DNA from: Allobosea sp. BH3
Lineage (GTDB): Bacteria; Pseudomonadota; Alphaproteobacteria; Rhizobiales; Beijerinckiaceae
Assembly: GCF_025499465.1 (NCBI RefSeq)
Contig: NZ_JAIMCA010000004.1
Coordinates: 372,001-436,000 of the forward strand
Length of the DNA: 64,000 nucleotides
Direction of reading: 5' to 3'
Shown one piece after another: positions 25,482 through 34,487 of this stretch (position 1 is its first letter; each line of letters starts with the position of its first letter). The position numbers and the translations under genes were made by a program. The notes beneath the pieces were generated by a model. The model did no database searches. It was not told the origin of the DNA and saw only the letters and a program-made list of their open reading frames with translations.

Positions 25482-27736
25482 TCGCCGGCCTCAGAGGTCG
25501 CAACGAGCCTTCCCGACGGCCGCGGGGCGGATCTGGCGGGAGCCACCGCTCTCCCCGCATCGAGCCGCAGGGCATTGGCGACGACGAGGATCGAGGACAG
25601 CGACATCGCAAGCGCAGCGATCAGCGGCGTGACATAGCCGGCGATCGCGACCGGCAGCGCCAGCGCATTGTAAAGAATCGCCAGGGCGAAGTTCTGCCGC
25701 ACCAGCCGGCCGGCGGCTCGCGCGACTGCGACAGCGACCGGAACCGCATCGAGCCCATCATGCAGGAAGACGAAATCCGCAGCGTTGCGGCCGATATCGG
25801 CGGCCGAGGCCGGCGCCATCGAGGCATGCGCCGCCGCCAGCGCCGGTGCATCGTTGAGGCCGTCCCCGACCATCAGCACCTTGCGGCCCTCGGCGGTCAA
25901 TGCGGCGAGGCTTTCCACCTTGCCGGCCGGCAGCAGCCCGGCCGCGACTTCGTCGATACCGAGCCGCCCGGCGATCGTCTGTACCGCCTCGGCGCGGTCG
26001 CCGGATAGCAGGACGATGGCGAGCCCCCCCGCACGCAGCGCGTCGACAGCGGCGCGCGCCTGCGGGCGCAAGGTCTCGGCGAAGGCGAAGCGGGCGACGA
26101 GCGCGCCATCACGGCCCAGCACGGTGCCGCTCTCCCGATGACCGCCCTCCTCCGCGAGCGCCCATGCCGCCCGCCCGAGTCGATAGCGATGACCTTCCAG
26201 CTCTGCCTCGACGCCCAGGCCCGGATGCTCCCGGATCTGATCCAGTGCCAGATCTCCATCTGGCGCAGCCGCAGCGATGGCGCGCGAAAGCGGATGGCTC
26301 GACCGTCGCGCGATGGCCGCTGCGATCGCCAGATCGGCGGCCGGGATCGACGCGGGATCGATGAGCCGCGGCTGGCCGAACGTCAGCGTGCCCGTCTTGT
26401 CGAACGCGACCGTGTCGATCTCGGCGATGCGCTCGATGGCGGAGCCGTCCTTGACCATGATGCCGGCCTCGAACAGGCGCCGCGAGGCCACGACCTGCAC
26501 GATCGGCACGGCCAAGCCCAGCGCGCAGGGGCAGGTGATGATCAGCACGGCGATGGCGACAGTGATCGCGCGGTGCCAATCGCCCGTCGCCGCCATCCAG
26601 CCCAGGAACGCGATGAGCGCCGTGGTATGGACAACGGGCGAATAGAGCGCCGCCGCCCGGTCTGCGATGCGCCGATAGCGGGCCCGGCCGCCCTCGGCCG
26701 CCTCCATCAGGCGCACCATCTCGGCCAGGAAAGAGGTTTCGGCCTTGGCCGTCGCGAGGATCGTCAGCGGGCCTGAGAGGTTGAGCGTCCCGGCCTGGAC
26801 CGCCGCGCCCGGCGACACCGACCGCGGCGCGCTCTCGCCGGTGACGACGGCGCAATCGAGCTCGGAGGCGCCCTCCTGGACAATTCCGTCGACGGGCACC
26901 CGCTCGCCAGCCGTGAGCGCGATCCGCATGCCCGGAACGACCTCCGCGAGCGGCAGATAGGCCCGGCCGCCATCGGCGCCGAGCACGGTCGCGCCTCGGG
27001 GCGCGAGTCGCATCAGGCCCCGCACGGCCGCGCGCGCCTTTTCGTGCATCAGGTGATCGAGCGTGCGGCCGATCAGCAGGAAGAAGATCAGCGAGGTCGC
27101 CGCGTCGAAATAGGCATGCGGGCCGTCATGGATCGTGTCGTAGAGGCTCAGGCCGAAAGCGAGGCAGATACCGACCGAAATCGGCACGTCCATGTTGGTG
27201 CGGCCTCGCCGCAGCACCGCCCAGGCCGAGGTGAAGAAGATGCGGCCCGAATAGATCAGGCACGGCAGCGCCAGCGCGCCGGAAATCCAGTGGAAGGCCT
27301 GCCGCGTCTCCGCTTCGGCCCCCGACCAGACCGAGACCGAGAGCAGCATGATGTTCATGGCGCAGAAGCCGGCGACCGCCACCGCCCGGATCAACCGGTC
27401 GCGCTCGGGATCCTTCTCCTCGGCCTCGCTCTCGAAGAGGTGGCCGGAATAGCCGAGGCCGGCCAGCGCCGTCAGTAGCTCGGGTGCCTCATCCCCCTGC
27501 CATTGCACCGCGACACGGCGGGTCGAGAGGTTGACCCGGACCTGCGCAACGCCCGGCAACCGGGCAAGCCCGGTTTCCACCGCCCGGATGCAGGCGGCAC
27601 AATGAATGCCGGGCACCGAGAGATCGCTCTGTCGCAGGCCGTTGCCGAGGTCGCGGCTGGCGAGGCGGATTTCCTGCGGCGCAGCGGAAGGGTCGGGCGC
27701 ACCGTCGAGGGCCATCGGCGGCGCGCAGCAGCTCAT
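25478..27736 (-). CDS. ccoI: Copper-exporting P1B-type ATPase CcoI/FixI
   Basis: A 752-residue P-type ATPase that supplies copper for cbb3 oxidase assembly. It has an N-terminal heavy-metal domain with C46 and C49 ('GIHCAACIRAVE'), the membrane 'CPCALGLAVP' metal site, phosphorylated Asp in 'DKTGTLTFG' and 'GDGLNDAPAL'. Its first residues 'MSCCAPPM' add a further Cys pair. The ATG at 27736 overlaps the upstream DUF2189 gene stop by 4 bases; the much longer open frame extending to 28672 is fortuitous. Confidence 0.95.
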   Translation of the reverse strand: MSCCAPPMALDGAPDPSAAPQEIRLASRDLGNGLRQSDLSVPGIHCAACIRAVETGLARLPGVAQVRVNLSTRRVAVQWQGDEAPELLTALAGLGYSGHLFESEAEEKDPERDRLIRAVAVAGFCAMNIMLLSVSVWSGAEAETRQAFHWISGALALPCLIYSGRIFFTSAWAVLRRGRTNMDVPISVGICLAFGLSLYDTIHDGPHAYFDAATSLIFFLLIGRTLDHLMHEKARAAVRGLMRLAPRGATVLGADGGRAYLPLAEVVPGMRIALTAGERVPVDGIVQEGASELDCAVVTGESAPRSVSPGAAVQAGTLNLSGPLTILATAKAETSFLAEMVRLMEAAEGGRARYRRIADRAAALYSPVVHTTALIAFLGWMAATGDWHRAITVAIAVLIITCPCALGLAVPIVQVVASRRLFEAGIMVKDGSAIERIAEIDTVAFDKTGTLTFGQPRLIDPASIPAADLAIAAAIARRSSHPLSRAIAAAAPDGDLALDQIREHPGLGVEAELEGHRYRLGRAAWALAEEGGHRESGTVLGRDGALVARFAFAETLRPQARAAVDALRAGGLAIVLLSGDRAEAVQTIAGRLGIDEVAAGLLPAGKVESLAALTAEGRKVLMVGDGLNDAPALAAAHASMAPASAADIGRNAADFVFLHDGLDAVPVAVAVARAAGRLVRQNFALAILYNALALPVAIAGYVTPLIAALAMSLSSILVVANALRLDAGRAVAPARSAPRPSGRLVATSEAGE

Positions 27737-28518
27737 CTGATCGCCCGGTAGCTGTGCCAGGTCGCATGGCCGAGCAGCGGGAAGACCACGATCAGCCCGA
27801 GAAGCCCGGTCGCGACGGCGATGAGGAAGAGGGCGAGCACGATCGCACCCCAGGCGAGCATCACCGGCAGGTTCCTCCAGACCATGGAGATGCTGGTTCC
27901 CATGGCGGTGAAGGCATCGACCCGCTCGTCGAGCAGCATCGGGATGGCGAAGGCGCTGATCGCGAAGGAGAAGGCCGCGAACAGCCCGCCGACCACGGTG
28001 CCAACCAGCAGCATCGCCCAGCCGATCGGCGTCCCGAACAGCATGGCGGAGACATCTTGCAGGCCGGGGAACGGCCGCAGGCCGAAGAACAGCGCGTAGA
28101 TGATCACGGCCGCCCGCATCCAGACCAGCATCAGCAGCGACAGGATCGCGCCGGTATACCAGACCTGCCCGCCCGAGGCCGCCTTGACGAAGATCATGCG
28201 GGAGAGACTGACCGGCTCGCCCTGCTCGATCGCGCGGCTCTTCTGGTAGAGCCCGATCGCCAGCAGCGGCCCCATCACCATGAAGCCCGCCAGCGCCGGA
28301 AAGAGGATGTAGTCGAGCCCCAGCCGGAAAAGCCCCCCGACGATGATCAGCGAGACCGCGAACACGGCGAGCCCGTAGAGCAGGCTCGGCGCCGGATTGC
28401 GCCAGAGGTCGCGCCAGCCCGCCCCGAGCCAGGACAGGGCCGCGCCCGCCGGCAGGTTGCGCCGCCGCTGGGCGGAAAGAGGCAGGGGCATCTCCTGGCC
28501 GTTCCCGATCGCACCCAT
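27733..28518 (-). CDS. DUF2189-like integral membrane protein in the cco operon
   Basis: A 261-residue protein with about six hydrophobic segments; 'WRDLWRNPAPSLLYGLAVF' near the N-terminus, 'FPALAGFMVMGPLLAIGLY' and the C-terminal 'FPLLGHATWHSYRAI' fit the DUF2189 family. Function unknown. AAGGAGGAG precedes the ATG. It stands between the small Cys protein and ccoI, where other organisms carry ccoG and ccoH, and is translationally coupled to ccoI, so an assembly role in the oxidase is plausible. Confidence 0.8.
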   Translation of the reverse strand: MGAIGNGQEMPLPLSAQRRRNLPAGAALSWLGAGWRDLWRNPAPSLLYGLAVFAVSLIIVGGLFRLGLDYILFPALAGFMVMGPLLAIGLYQKSRAIEQGEPVSLSRMIFVKAASGGQVWYTGAILSLLMLVWMRAAVIIYALFFGLRPFPGLQDVSAMLFGTPIGWAMLLVGTVVGGLFAAFSFAISAFAIPMLLDERVDAFTAMGTSISMVWRNLPVMLAWGAIVLALFLIAVATGLLGLIVVFPLLGHATWHSYRAIR

Positions 28519-28529
28519 GTGCTCCTCCT

Positions 28530-28736
28530 TCAGCAGGACGGCCGGGCGGCGCGGAACCCGCCCGCCTCGCCCGCCGATTTCGCATGCGGCACGCAGTCAG
28601 GCTGCGAGCCGACCGCGACATAGACCAGATGGGCATTGGCGAGGACGAGCCCGCCCGCCAGGACGCCGGCAAGAACCAGCCAGAAGGCCTTCCGCCCGCC
28701 GCGCCGCGCCGTGTCGCGTCCCACCGGGGCGCTCAT
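28530..28736 (-). CDS. Small single-helix membrane protein after ccoP
   Basis: A 68-residue protein with a basic N-terminus, one hydrophobic helix ('FWLVLAGVLAGGLVLANAHL') and a short exported tail containing two cysteines ('QPDCVPHAK' and the final residue Cys). No family recognised. Its ATG overlaps the ccoP stop by 4 bases, so it is translated with the oxidase. It occupies the position of FixH but is too short to be one. A copper- or thiol-linked assembly role is a guess. Confidence 0.7.
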   Translation of the reverse strand: MSAPVGRDTARRGGRKAFWLVLAGVLAGGLVLANAHLVYVAVGSQPDCVPHAKSAGEAGGFRAARPSC

Positions 28737-29611
28737 CGCTTCGCCTCGCCTAGCGTGCCGACATAAAGCGCCAGAAGCTTGATGTCGGTTGGCGAGAGCC
28801 TGCCTCCCCAACTCGGCATCTGGCCCTGCCGCCCGCCATGGACGCTGTTGACCACCGATTGCAGATCCTCGCCATAGATCCAGTTGGCGTCGGTCAGGTC
28901 CGGCGCGCCGACATCGTGCTGCCCCTTGCCGTCGGCCCCGTGGCAGGCGACGCAGTTGGCCGAGAAGACCTCCTTGCCTGCCGGAACACGCGCCTGTTCG
29001 GCGGCGTCAAGCTTCTGGCCGGAGAGCGAGCGGACGTAAGAGGCGACGGCAAGCACCTGCTCGCGCTGGAGCACCCCGTCGCGGCCGAAGGCCATCATCT
29101 GCGCGACGCGCGTATCCTTGGCCGTGCCGTTGATGCCGACGCGGATCGTCTCGGCAATGGCATCCGGGCTGCCGCCCCACAGCCAGGAGCCGGCGGCGAG
29201 ATTGGGGAAGCCCGGCCCGCCCTTCCCCTGCACGCCGTGGCAGACGGCGCAGTTGTCCTCAAAAAGCGTGCGGCCGGTATCGCGGACATGGCGCATCAGG
29301 GCCGGATCGGCCGCGATCTCGGCGAACGAGGCCTTGTCGATCTTCGCGGTCCAGCTTGCCCGCTCAGTGGCGGCATCGCGCACCTGCTCGGTCACGACCT
29401 GACGCTGGTCGATGCCGAGCAGCCCCTTGGTATAGGTCACGCCCAGCGGCCAGGCCGGCATCAGCAGCCAGTAGCCGACCGCGAACAGGGTCGTCGCCGC
29501 CAGGAAGAACAGCACGACCCGTGGGATCGGCGTATCCAGCTCCTCGATGCCGTTCCACTCATGGCCGGTCGTCTCGGTCCCCGTGACGGGATCGCGCGTC
29601 GCATCTGCCAT
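28733..29611 (-). CDS. ccoP: cbb3 cytochrome c oxidase subunit III, diheme CcoP
   Basis: A 292-residue membrane-anchored diheme cytochrome c. One helix (about 30-52) with 'WPLGVTYTKG' is followed by two cytochrome domains with heme sites C121-C124-H125 and C220-C223-H224. It passes electrons from soluble cytochromes to CcoO and CcoN. It starts three bases after the ccoQ stop. Confidence 0.96.
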   Translation of the reverse strand: MADATRDPVTGTETTGHEWNGIEELDTPIPRVVLFFLAATTLFAVGYWLLMPAWPLGVTYTKGLLGIDQRQVVTEQVRDAATERASWTAKIDKASFAEIAADPALMRHVRDTGRTLFEDNCAVCHGVQGKGGPGFPNLAAGSWLWGGSPDAIAETIRVGINGTAKDTRVAQMMAFGRDGVLQREQVLAVASYVRSLSGQKLDAAEQARVPAGKEVFSANCVACHGADGKGQHDVGAPDLTDANWIYGEDLQSVVNSVHGGRQGQMPSWGGRLSPTDIKLLALYVGTLGEAKR

Positions 29612-29614
29612 CGC

Positions 29615-29785
29615 TCAGTCCCCCGGCCTGTCGTCCTTGTCGAAAATGCTCTTCTTGGCCCGGTCGAAACGTTTCCGGTTCGACGGCCAAAGGGCGTAGA
29701 TCAGCACGCCGATCGCCAGAGCGATGAGGTAGAACAACCCCCAGCTCTTGGCGAAACCGACCAGCGATTGATGATCGACGTCCAT
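29615..29785 (-). CDS. ccoQ: cbb3 oxidase subunit CcoQ
   Basis: A 56-residue protein with one helix ('WGLFYLIALAIGVLIYALWP') followed by a basic, polar tail typical of CcoQ/FixQ, which stabilises the cbb3 complex. The ATG at 29785 is just downstream of the ccoO stop at 29790; an upstream in-frame codon would overlap ccoO. Confidence 0.88.
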   Translation of the reverse strand: MDVDHQSLVGFAKSWGLFYLIALAIGVLIYALWPSNRKRFDRAKKSIFDKDDRPGD

Positions 29786-29789
29786 CGTC

Positions 29790-30533
29790 TCATTTCTCCG
29801 CCGCGGCGGCCTGCTTATGCGCGGCATCGGTGAGGCGGCCGAGCACCTGGAGATAGGCGACCACGGCATCCATCTCCGTCAGGCGGCCGGGCACTCCATC
29901 GAAGGCGCGCACATTGGTGGCCTCGCCGTAACGCTCGCTGACGCCGCCGGCATAGGCGCTGTCGGGGCTGGCCTGACCATAGGCGTCGCTGCCGGCATTG
30001 GCGATCATCGCATCCGTATAGGGCACGCCGACGGCACGCTGGGCCTTGAGATGCCGGCCGAGATCCTCGGTCTTCAATTCGTTGCGCATCAGCCAGCCAT
30101 ATTTCGGCATCACCGACTGGGGCACGACATCGCGCGGGTTGATCAGATGCGCGACATGCCAGGCATCGGAATATTTGCCGCTGAGCCGCGCGATATCCGG
30201 CCCCGTGCGCTTCGAGCCCCACAGCATCGGATGATCGTATTTCGACTCGACCGCGAGCGAATACGGCCCATAGCGCTCGACCTCGTCGCGCAGCGTCCGG
30301 ATCATCTGGCTATGGCAGGCATAGCAGCCTTCGCGGATGTAGATGTTGCGCCCTGCCAGCTCGAGCGGCGTGTAGACGCGCATGTCCGGCGCCTTCTCGA
30401 CCGTCTCGTGGATGGTGAAGAGCGGCGCGATCTCGACGAAGCCGCCAATGGCGGAGACGCCGATGATCGCGAGCACGAAGCCGATCGCACTGCGCTCAAG
30501 CTTGCGATGGAAGAACTCACGCACCGGCCTCAC
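29790..30533 (-). CDS. ccoO: cbb3 cytochrome c oxidase subunit II, monoheme CcoO
   Basis: A 247-residue membrane-anchored cytochrome c with one N-terminal helix and heme site C70-C73-H74 ('EGCYACHSQMIR'). The 'RYGPYSLA' and 'WGSKRTGPDIAR' segments are typical of CcoO. It begins with GTG and overlaps the ccoN stop by 4 bases (GTGA). Confidence 0.96.
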   Translation of the reverse strand: MRPVREFFHRKLERSAIGFVLAIIGVSAIGGFVEIAPLFTIHETVEKAPDMRVYTPLELAGRNIYIREGCYACHSQMIRTLRDEVERYGPYSLAVESKYDHPMLWGSKRTGPDIARLSGKYSDAWHVAHLINPRDVVPQSVMPKYGWLMRNELKTEDLGRHLKAQRAVGVPYTDAMIANAGSDAYGQASPDSAYAGGVSERYGEATNVRAFDGVPGRLTEMDAVVAYLQVLGRLTDAAHKQAAAAEK

Positions 30534-32191
30534 TCCCCCGCCTGAAGCGTTGCGCCCGCGCCCCGAAGCGCCGGCAGGTCGCTCTCGCCGGCCTCCGCGG
30601 CTGCCTGGGAACGGGACATCAGGATCGTCATCCAGACATTGTAGGAGGCGACGATCGCGCCGAGCAGGAACAGGAACCCGCCAACGGTGCGCGCGATGTA
30701 ATAGGGGCGCATCGCGACCAGGCTGTCGATGAAGGAATAGGCCAGCGTGCCGCTGTCGTTATAGGTGCGCCACATCAGGCCCTGAATGATGCCCGAGTTC
30801 CACATCGCGAAGACGTAGATGACGGTTCCCGAGAGCGCGAGCCAGAAATGGACCTCGATCAGCTTGGGCGAATACATCCGCTCGACCTTCCACATCCACG
30901 GCACCAGCGCATAGAGCGAGCCGAAGGTGATCATCGCGACCCAGCCGAGCGCCCCGGCATGGACATGGCCAACGGTCCAGTCGGTGTAGTGCGAGAGCGA
31001 GTTCACGGCCCTGATCGCCATGAACGAGCCCTCGAAGGTCGAGAGCCCGTAGAACACGGCGGCCACCATCATGAAGCGCAGCGTGGCGTCGTCACGGACC
31101 TTGCCCCAGGCGCCATTGAGGGTCGCCAGCGCGTTACCGGCCGAGGCCCAGGACGGCACCAGCAGCACGACCGAGAAGGTCATGCCCAGCGTCTGCACCC
31201 ATTGCGGCAGCGCCGTGTAGTGCAGGTGGTGCGAGCCCGCCCACATATACATGAAGGTGATGCCCCAGAAGCTGATGATCGACAGCCTGTAGGAGTAGAT
31301 CGGCCGCCCTGCCCGCTTCGGCAGGTAATAGTACATCATCCCGAGGAAGCCGGAGGTCAGGAAGAAGGCGACGGCGTTGTGGCCATACCACCACTGCGTC
31401 ATCGCATCCTGCACGCCGGAGAACAGCGAATAGCTCTTCGCTTCGCCGAAGGAGATCGGCACAGCCAGGTTGTTGACGGTGTGCAGCACCGCGACGACCA
31501 GGATGAAGGCCATGTAGTACCAGTTGGCCACATAGATATGCGGCTCCTTCCGCCGCTGCAGCGTGCGGATATAGAGCAGGAAATAGGTGACCCAGACGAT
31601 TTCCAGCCAGAGATCGGCATACCATTCCGGCTCGGCATATTCCTTCGACTGGGTGACGCCCATCAGGTAGCCGGTCGCGGCCAGCACGCAGAACAGGTTG
31701 TAGCCGATCAGCACGAACCAGGGCGTCACCTGATCGGGCAGACGCGCCCGCGTGGTCCGCTGCAGCACATGATACGAAGTCGCGATCAGCGCATTGCCGC
31801 CGAAGCCGAAGATCACGCCGGAGGTATGCACCGGCCGGATGCGGCCGAAGCTCGCCCAGCCGGCATCGAAGGTGAGATCCGGCCAGGCCAGCAGCGCGGC
31901 GACCCAGACGCCGAAGAACATGCCGACCACGGCCCAGCCGAGCGAGAGCACGATGCCGACCCGCGTCGGGTCGTCGTAATAGCGCGTCAGGCGCTCCTCG
32001 GAAGGCTCCGGCGCGAAGTATTGCGACATGACCAGGCCGACGAAGCCGAGGCCGAACAGCAGCACGATGACGCCGTGGACCCCGAACAGGTCGTCGCGGC
32101 CGGCGATCGCCATGGCGAGTCCGCACAAGGCGAGCAGCGCCGAGATCGAGATGGCGCGCTGACGCTCCGCGATCGTGAGTGCCGCAATCAT
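30530..32191 (-). CDS. ccoN: cbb3 cytochrome c oxidase catalytic subunit CcoN
   Basis: A 553-residue heme-copper oxidase subunit I with about twelve helices. Heme b and heme b3/CuB ligand motifs are visible in 'RIRPVHTSGVIFGFGGNAL', 'WWYGHNAVAFFLTSGFLGMM', 'WAGSHHLHYTALP' and 'DWTVGHVHAGALGW'. It reduces oxygen with high affinity. First gene of ccoNOQP. I see no TTG-N8-CAA box within 400 bases upstream, unlike the nearby denitrification genes. Confidence 0.97.
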   Translation of the reverse strand: MIAALTIAERQRAISISALLALCGLAMAIAGRDDLFGVHGVIVLLFGLGFVGLVMSQYFAPEPSEERLTRYYDDPTRVGIVLSLGWAVVGMFFGVWVAALLAWPDLTFDAGWASFGRIRPVHTSGVIFGFGGNALIATSYHVLQRTTRARLPDQVTPWFVLIGYNLFCVLAATGYLMGVTQSKEYAEPEWYADLWLEIVWVTYFLLYIRTLQRRKEPHIYVANWYYMAFILVVAVLHTVNNLAVPISFGEAKSYSLFSGVQDAMTQWWYGHNAVAFFLTSGFLGMMYYYLPKRAGRPIYSYRLSIISFWGITFMYMWAGSHHLHYTALPQWVQTLGMTFSVVLLVPSWASAGNALATLNGAWGKVRDDATLRFMMVAAVFYGLSTFEGSFMAIRAVNSLSHYTDWTVGHVHAGALGWVAMITFGSLYALVPWMWKVERMYSPKLIEVHFWLALSGTVIYVFAMWNSGIIQGLMWRTYNDSGTLAYSFIDSLVAMRPYYIARTVGGFLFLLGAIVASYNVWMTILMSRSQAAAEAGESDLPALRGAGATLQAGE

Positions 32192-32581
32192 CGCTCCCCC
32201 TCTCCGTAGCCGGCGCGGGCCGACAGACTCACGCCGTTCAAGGGTCGGTATCGCACAAAAGCATCATCTCAGATACGCAATTTGCCGATGGGGACCCGGA
32301 CAAAATGCCATAGGCGGCCGGCGCGGTCTTCCGACGACGGCTGCGCCTGACTGCTTCTGGATCTCCATCGATGGCATGTCCTGCTGCGGCCGGACTTCCT
32401 GACCACCCTGCTGGAAGCGCCGCCCGGATCGATGAGCCCGGACACGTCGCAGGATTGTTTGCCGAAGCGCAAAGAGGCCCTGCGCCTCGCCCGATAAGAC
32501 CGGTGTTCCCTGCCCCTGCGGCGGGTCAAGAGCCGGCTGTGCCGGCGCCGCCTCGCGGAGGCGCAACGGAAGGGTGAACGC
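32192..32581. other. Divergent promoter region between ccoN and norC
   Basis: About 390 bases. The norC side contains an FNR/NnrR-type box at 32459-32472. The stretch at about 32340-32490 stays open in one plus-strand frame but matches nothing I recognise and is not annotated as a gene. No box was found on the ccoN side. Confidence 0.6.
32459..32472. promoter_or_regulatory. FNR/NnrR-type box upstream of norC
   Basis: TTGCCGAAGCGCAA fits TTG-N8-CAA, with half-sites TTGCC and CGCAA. It ends 109 bases upstream of the norC start codon, so the promoter would lie in the middle of the leader. Confidence 0.65.
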
Positions 32582-33034
32582 ATGGCCGAACGTCTGACAA
32601 AGGCGGGAGCCCGAAATGTCTTCTACGGCGGATCGATCTTCTTCTTCGCCATCTTCGTCGGGCTCACCGCCCACAGCCACTGGTACATGCGGACGAAATC
32701 CACCGACGAGTCGACGCTGACGCCCGCCGTTGCCCGCGGCAAGCATGTCTGGGAGCGCAACTCCTGCATCAACTGCCACACGCTGCTGGGCGAAGGCGCC
32801 TATTTCGCGCCCGAGCTCGGCAATGTCTGGAAGCGCTACGGCGGCGACAAGGACGCCGCCGGCGCCCGCGAGAGCCTGAAGGCCTGGATGGCGGCCCAGC
32901 CGACCGGGATCGAGGGCCGGCGCCAGATGCCGCAGTTCAACCTGACCGAGCAGGAACTCAACGATCTCGCCGACTTCCTGGAATGGACGAGCCGGATCAA
33001 GACCCAGAACTGGCCGCCCAACGATGCCGGCTGA
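32582..33034 (+). CDS. norC: Nitric oxide reductase subunit C, cytochrome c (NorC)
   Basis: A 150-residue monoheme cytochrome c with an N-terminal anchor (about 13-33) and heme site C62-C65-H66 ('NSCINCHTLLGEGAYF'). NorC passes electrons to NorB for reduction of NO to N2O at the periplasmic face. First gene of norCBQD. Confidence 0.96.
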   Translation: MAERLTKAGARNVFYGGSIFFFAIFVGLTAHSHWYMRTKSTDESTLTPAVARGKHVWERNSCINCHTLLGEGAYFAPELGNVWKRYGGDKDAAGARESLKAWMAAQPTGIEGRRQMPQFNLTEQELNDLADFLEWTSRIKTQNWPPNDAG

Positions 33035-33056
33035 GATGTCGCGACAGGAGAGAGCC

Positions 33057-34421
33057 ATGCCCGGCTACAATACGACGAGATATCAGACGCAGAGCGTCGC
33101 AATGCTGTATTTCTACGGCGCGCTGACACTGTTCGTCGCCCAGGTCACCTTCGGACTGGTCGCCGGGCTGATCTACGTGCTGCCGAATACGCTGTCGGAA
33201 CTGCTGCCCTTCAACATCGTGCGCATGATCCACACCAACGCGCTGGTGGTCTGGCTGCTGCTCGGCTTCATGGGTGCCACCTACTACCTGCTGCCCGAGG
33301 AGGCGCAGACCGAACTTTACAGCCGCAAGCTCGCCGTCCTGCAGTTCTGGCTGTTCTTCATAGCCGCGGCGATCGCCGTCGTCGGCTACCTCTTCCGCAT
33401 CCATGAGGGGCGCGAATTCCTCGAGCAGCCCTTCATCATCAAGGTCGGCATCGTCGTGGTCGTGCTGATCTTCCTGTTCAACATCACCATGACCTCGCTG
33501 AAGGGGCGCAAGACCACCGTCACCAACATCCTCCTCTTCGGCCTCTGGGGCCTGGCGATCTTCTTCCTCTTCGCCTTCTACAACCCGGCCAACCTCGCGC
33601 TGGACAAGATGTACTGGTGGTACGTCATCCATCTGTGGGTGGAGGGCGTCTGGGAGCTGATCATGGCGTCCGTGCTCGCCTTCCTGATGATCAAGCTCAA
33701 CGGCGTCGACCGCGAGGTCGTCGAGAAGTGGCTCTACGTCATCGTCGGGCTGGCCTTGTTCTCCGGCATCCTCGGCACCGGGCATCACTATTACTGGATC
33801 GGCGCGCCCGGATACTGGCAGTGGATCGGCTCGCTGTTCTCGACGCTCGAGATCGCGCCCTTCTTCACGATGATTCTCTTCACCGTGCACATGACCTGGA
33901 AGGCCGGCCGCAACCACCCCAACCGCGCCGCCCTGCTCTGGTCGGTCGGCTGCTCGGTCATGGCCTTCATCGGCGCCGGCATCTGGGGTTTCCTGAACAC
34001 GCTCTCCTTCGTCAACTACTACTCGCACGGCACGCAGCTCACCGCCGCCCATGGCCACCTCGCCTTCTTCGGCGCCTATGTGATGCTGAACCTCGCGGTG
34101 ATGGCCTACGCGATCCCCGAACTGAAGGGCCGCGCGCCCTACAACCAGTGGCTCTCCATCGTCAGCTTCTGGCTGATGTGCTCGGCCATGATCGTGATGA
34201 CCTTCGCGCTCACCTTCGCGGGGGTGGTCCAGATCCATCTACAACGCGTGATGGGCCAGTTCTTCATGGAGGTCCAGGAGCATCTTGTCCTGTTCTACTG
34301 GATCCGGCTCGGCTCCGGCGTGGTCGTCGTCATCGCCGCGCTGATGTTCGCCTGGGCGATCCTGGTGCCCGGCCGCGAGCGGAGCGCCGAGCCGCTCGGC
34401 CTCGCCCAGCCCGCCGAATGA
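33057..34421 (+). CDS. norB: Nitric oxide reductase catalytic subunit B (NorB)
   Basis: A 454-residue, twelve-helix member of the heme-copper oxidase superfamily. Histidine ligands are visible in 'RMIHTNALVVWLLLG', 'GTGHHYYWIG' and 'AAHGHLAFFGAYVMLN', and the conserved glutamates in the 'HLWVEGVWELIMA' helix. The ATG at 33057 follows AGGAGA; the upstream in-frame codon overlaps norC. It is the short cNor type that works with NorC, not the quinol-oxidising qNor. Confidence 0.97.
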   Translation: MPGYNTTRYQTQSVAMLYFYGALTLFVAQVTFGLVAGLIYVLPNTLSELLPFNIVRMIHTNALVVWLLLGFMGATYYLLPEEAQTELYSRKLAVLQFWLFFIAAAIAVVGYLFRIHEGREFLEQPFIIKVGIVVVVLIFLFNITMTSLKGRKTTVTNILLFGLWGLAIFFLFAFYNPANLALDKMYWWYVIHLWVEGVWELIMASVLAFLMIKLNGVDREVVEKWLYVIVGLALFSGILGTGHHYYWIGAPGYWQWIGSLFSTLEIAPFFTMILFTVHMTWKAGRNHPNRAALLWSVGCSVMAFIGAGIWGFLNTLSFVNYYSHGTQLTAAHGHLAFFGAYVMLNLAVMAYAIPELKGRAPYNQWLSIVSFWLMCSAMIVMTFALTFAGVVQIHLQRVMGQFFMEVQEHLVLFYWIRLGSGVVVVIAALMFAWAILVPGRERSAEPLGLAQPAE

Positions 34422-34430
34422 CGGTCCATC

Positions 34431-34453
34431 CCCGGCGGCGCCCCGCCGCCGGG
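34431..34453. terminator. GC-rich hairpin between norB and norQ
   Basis: A perfect 10-bp stem (CCCGGCGGCG / CGCCGCCGGG) with a three-base loop, ten bases after the norB stop. It lacks a T-tract, so it may be a partial terminator or a 3' stabiliser that lowers norQD expression relative to norCB. Confidence 0.5.
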
Positions 34454-34487
34454 CCTCATTTCCGCGCCATCGCGTGAGGACACCAGC

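Noticed and set aside
27737..28672. Upstream in-frame extension of ccoI
   Set aside because: It would run through the DUF2189 gene on the same strand; the start at 27736 gives the normal CcoI N-terminus and a 4-base overlap.
32371..32577. Small open frame just before norC
   Set aside because: The Pro/Ala-rich translation has no ribosome site and overlaps the FNR/NnrR-type box; treated as leader DNA.
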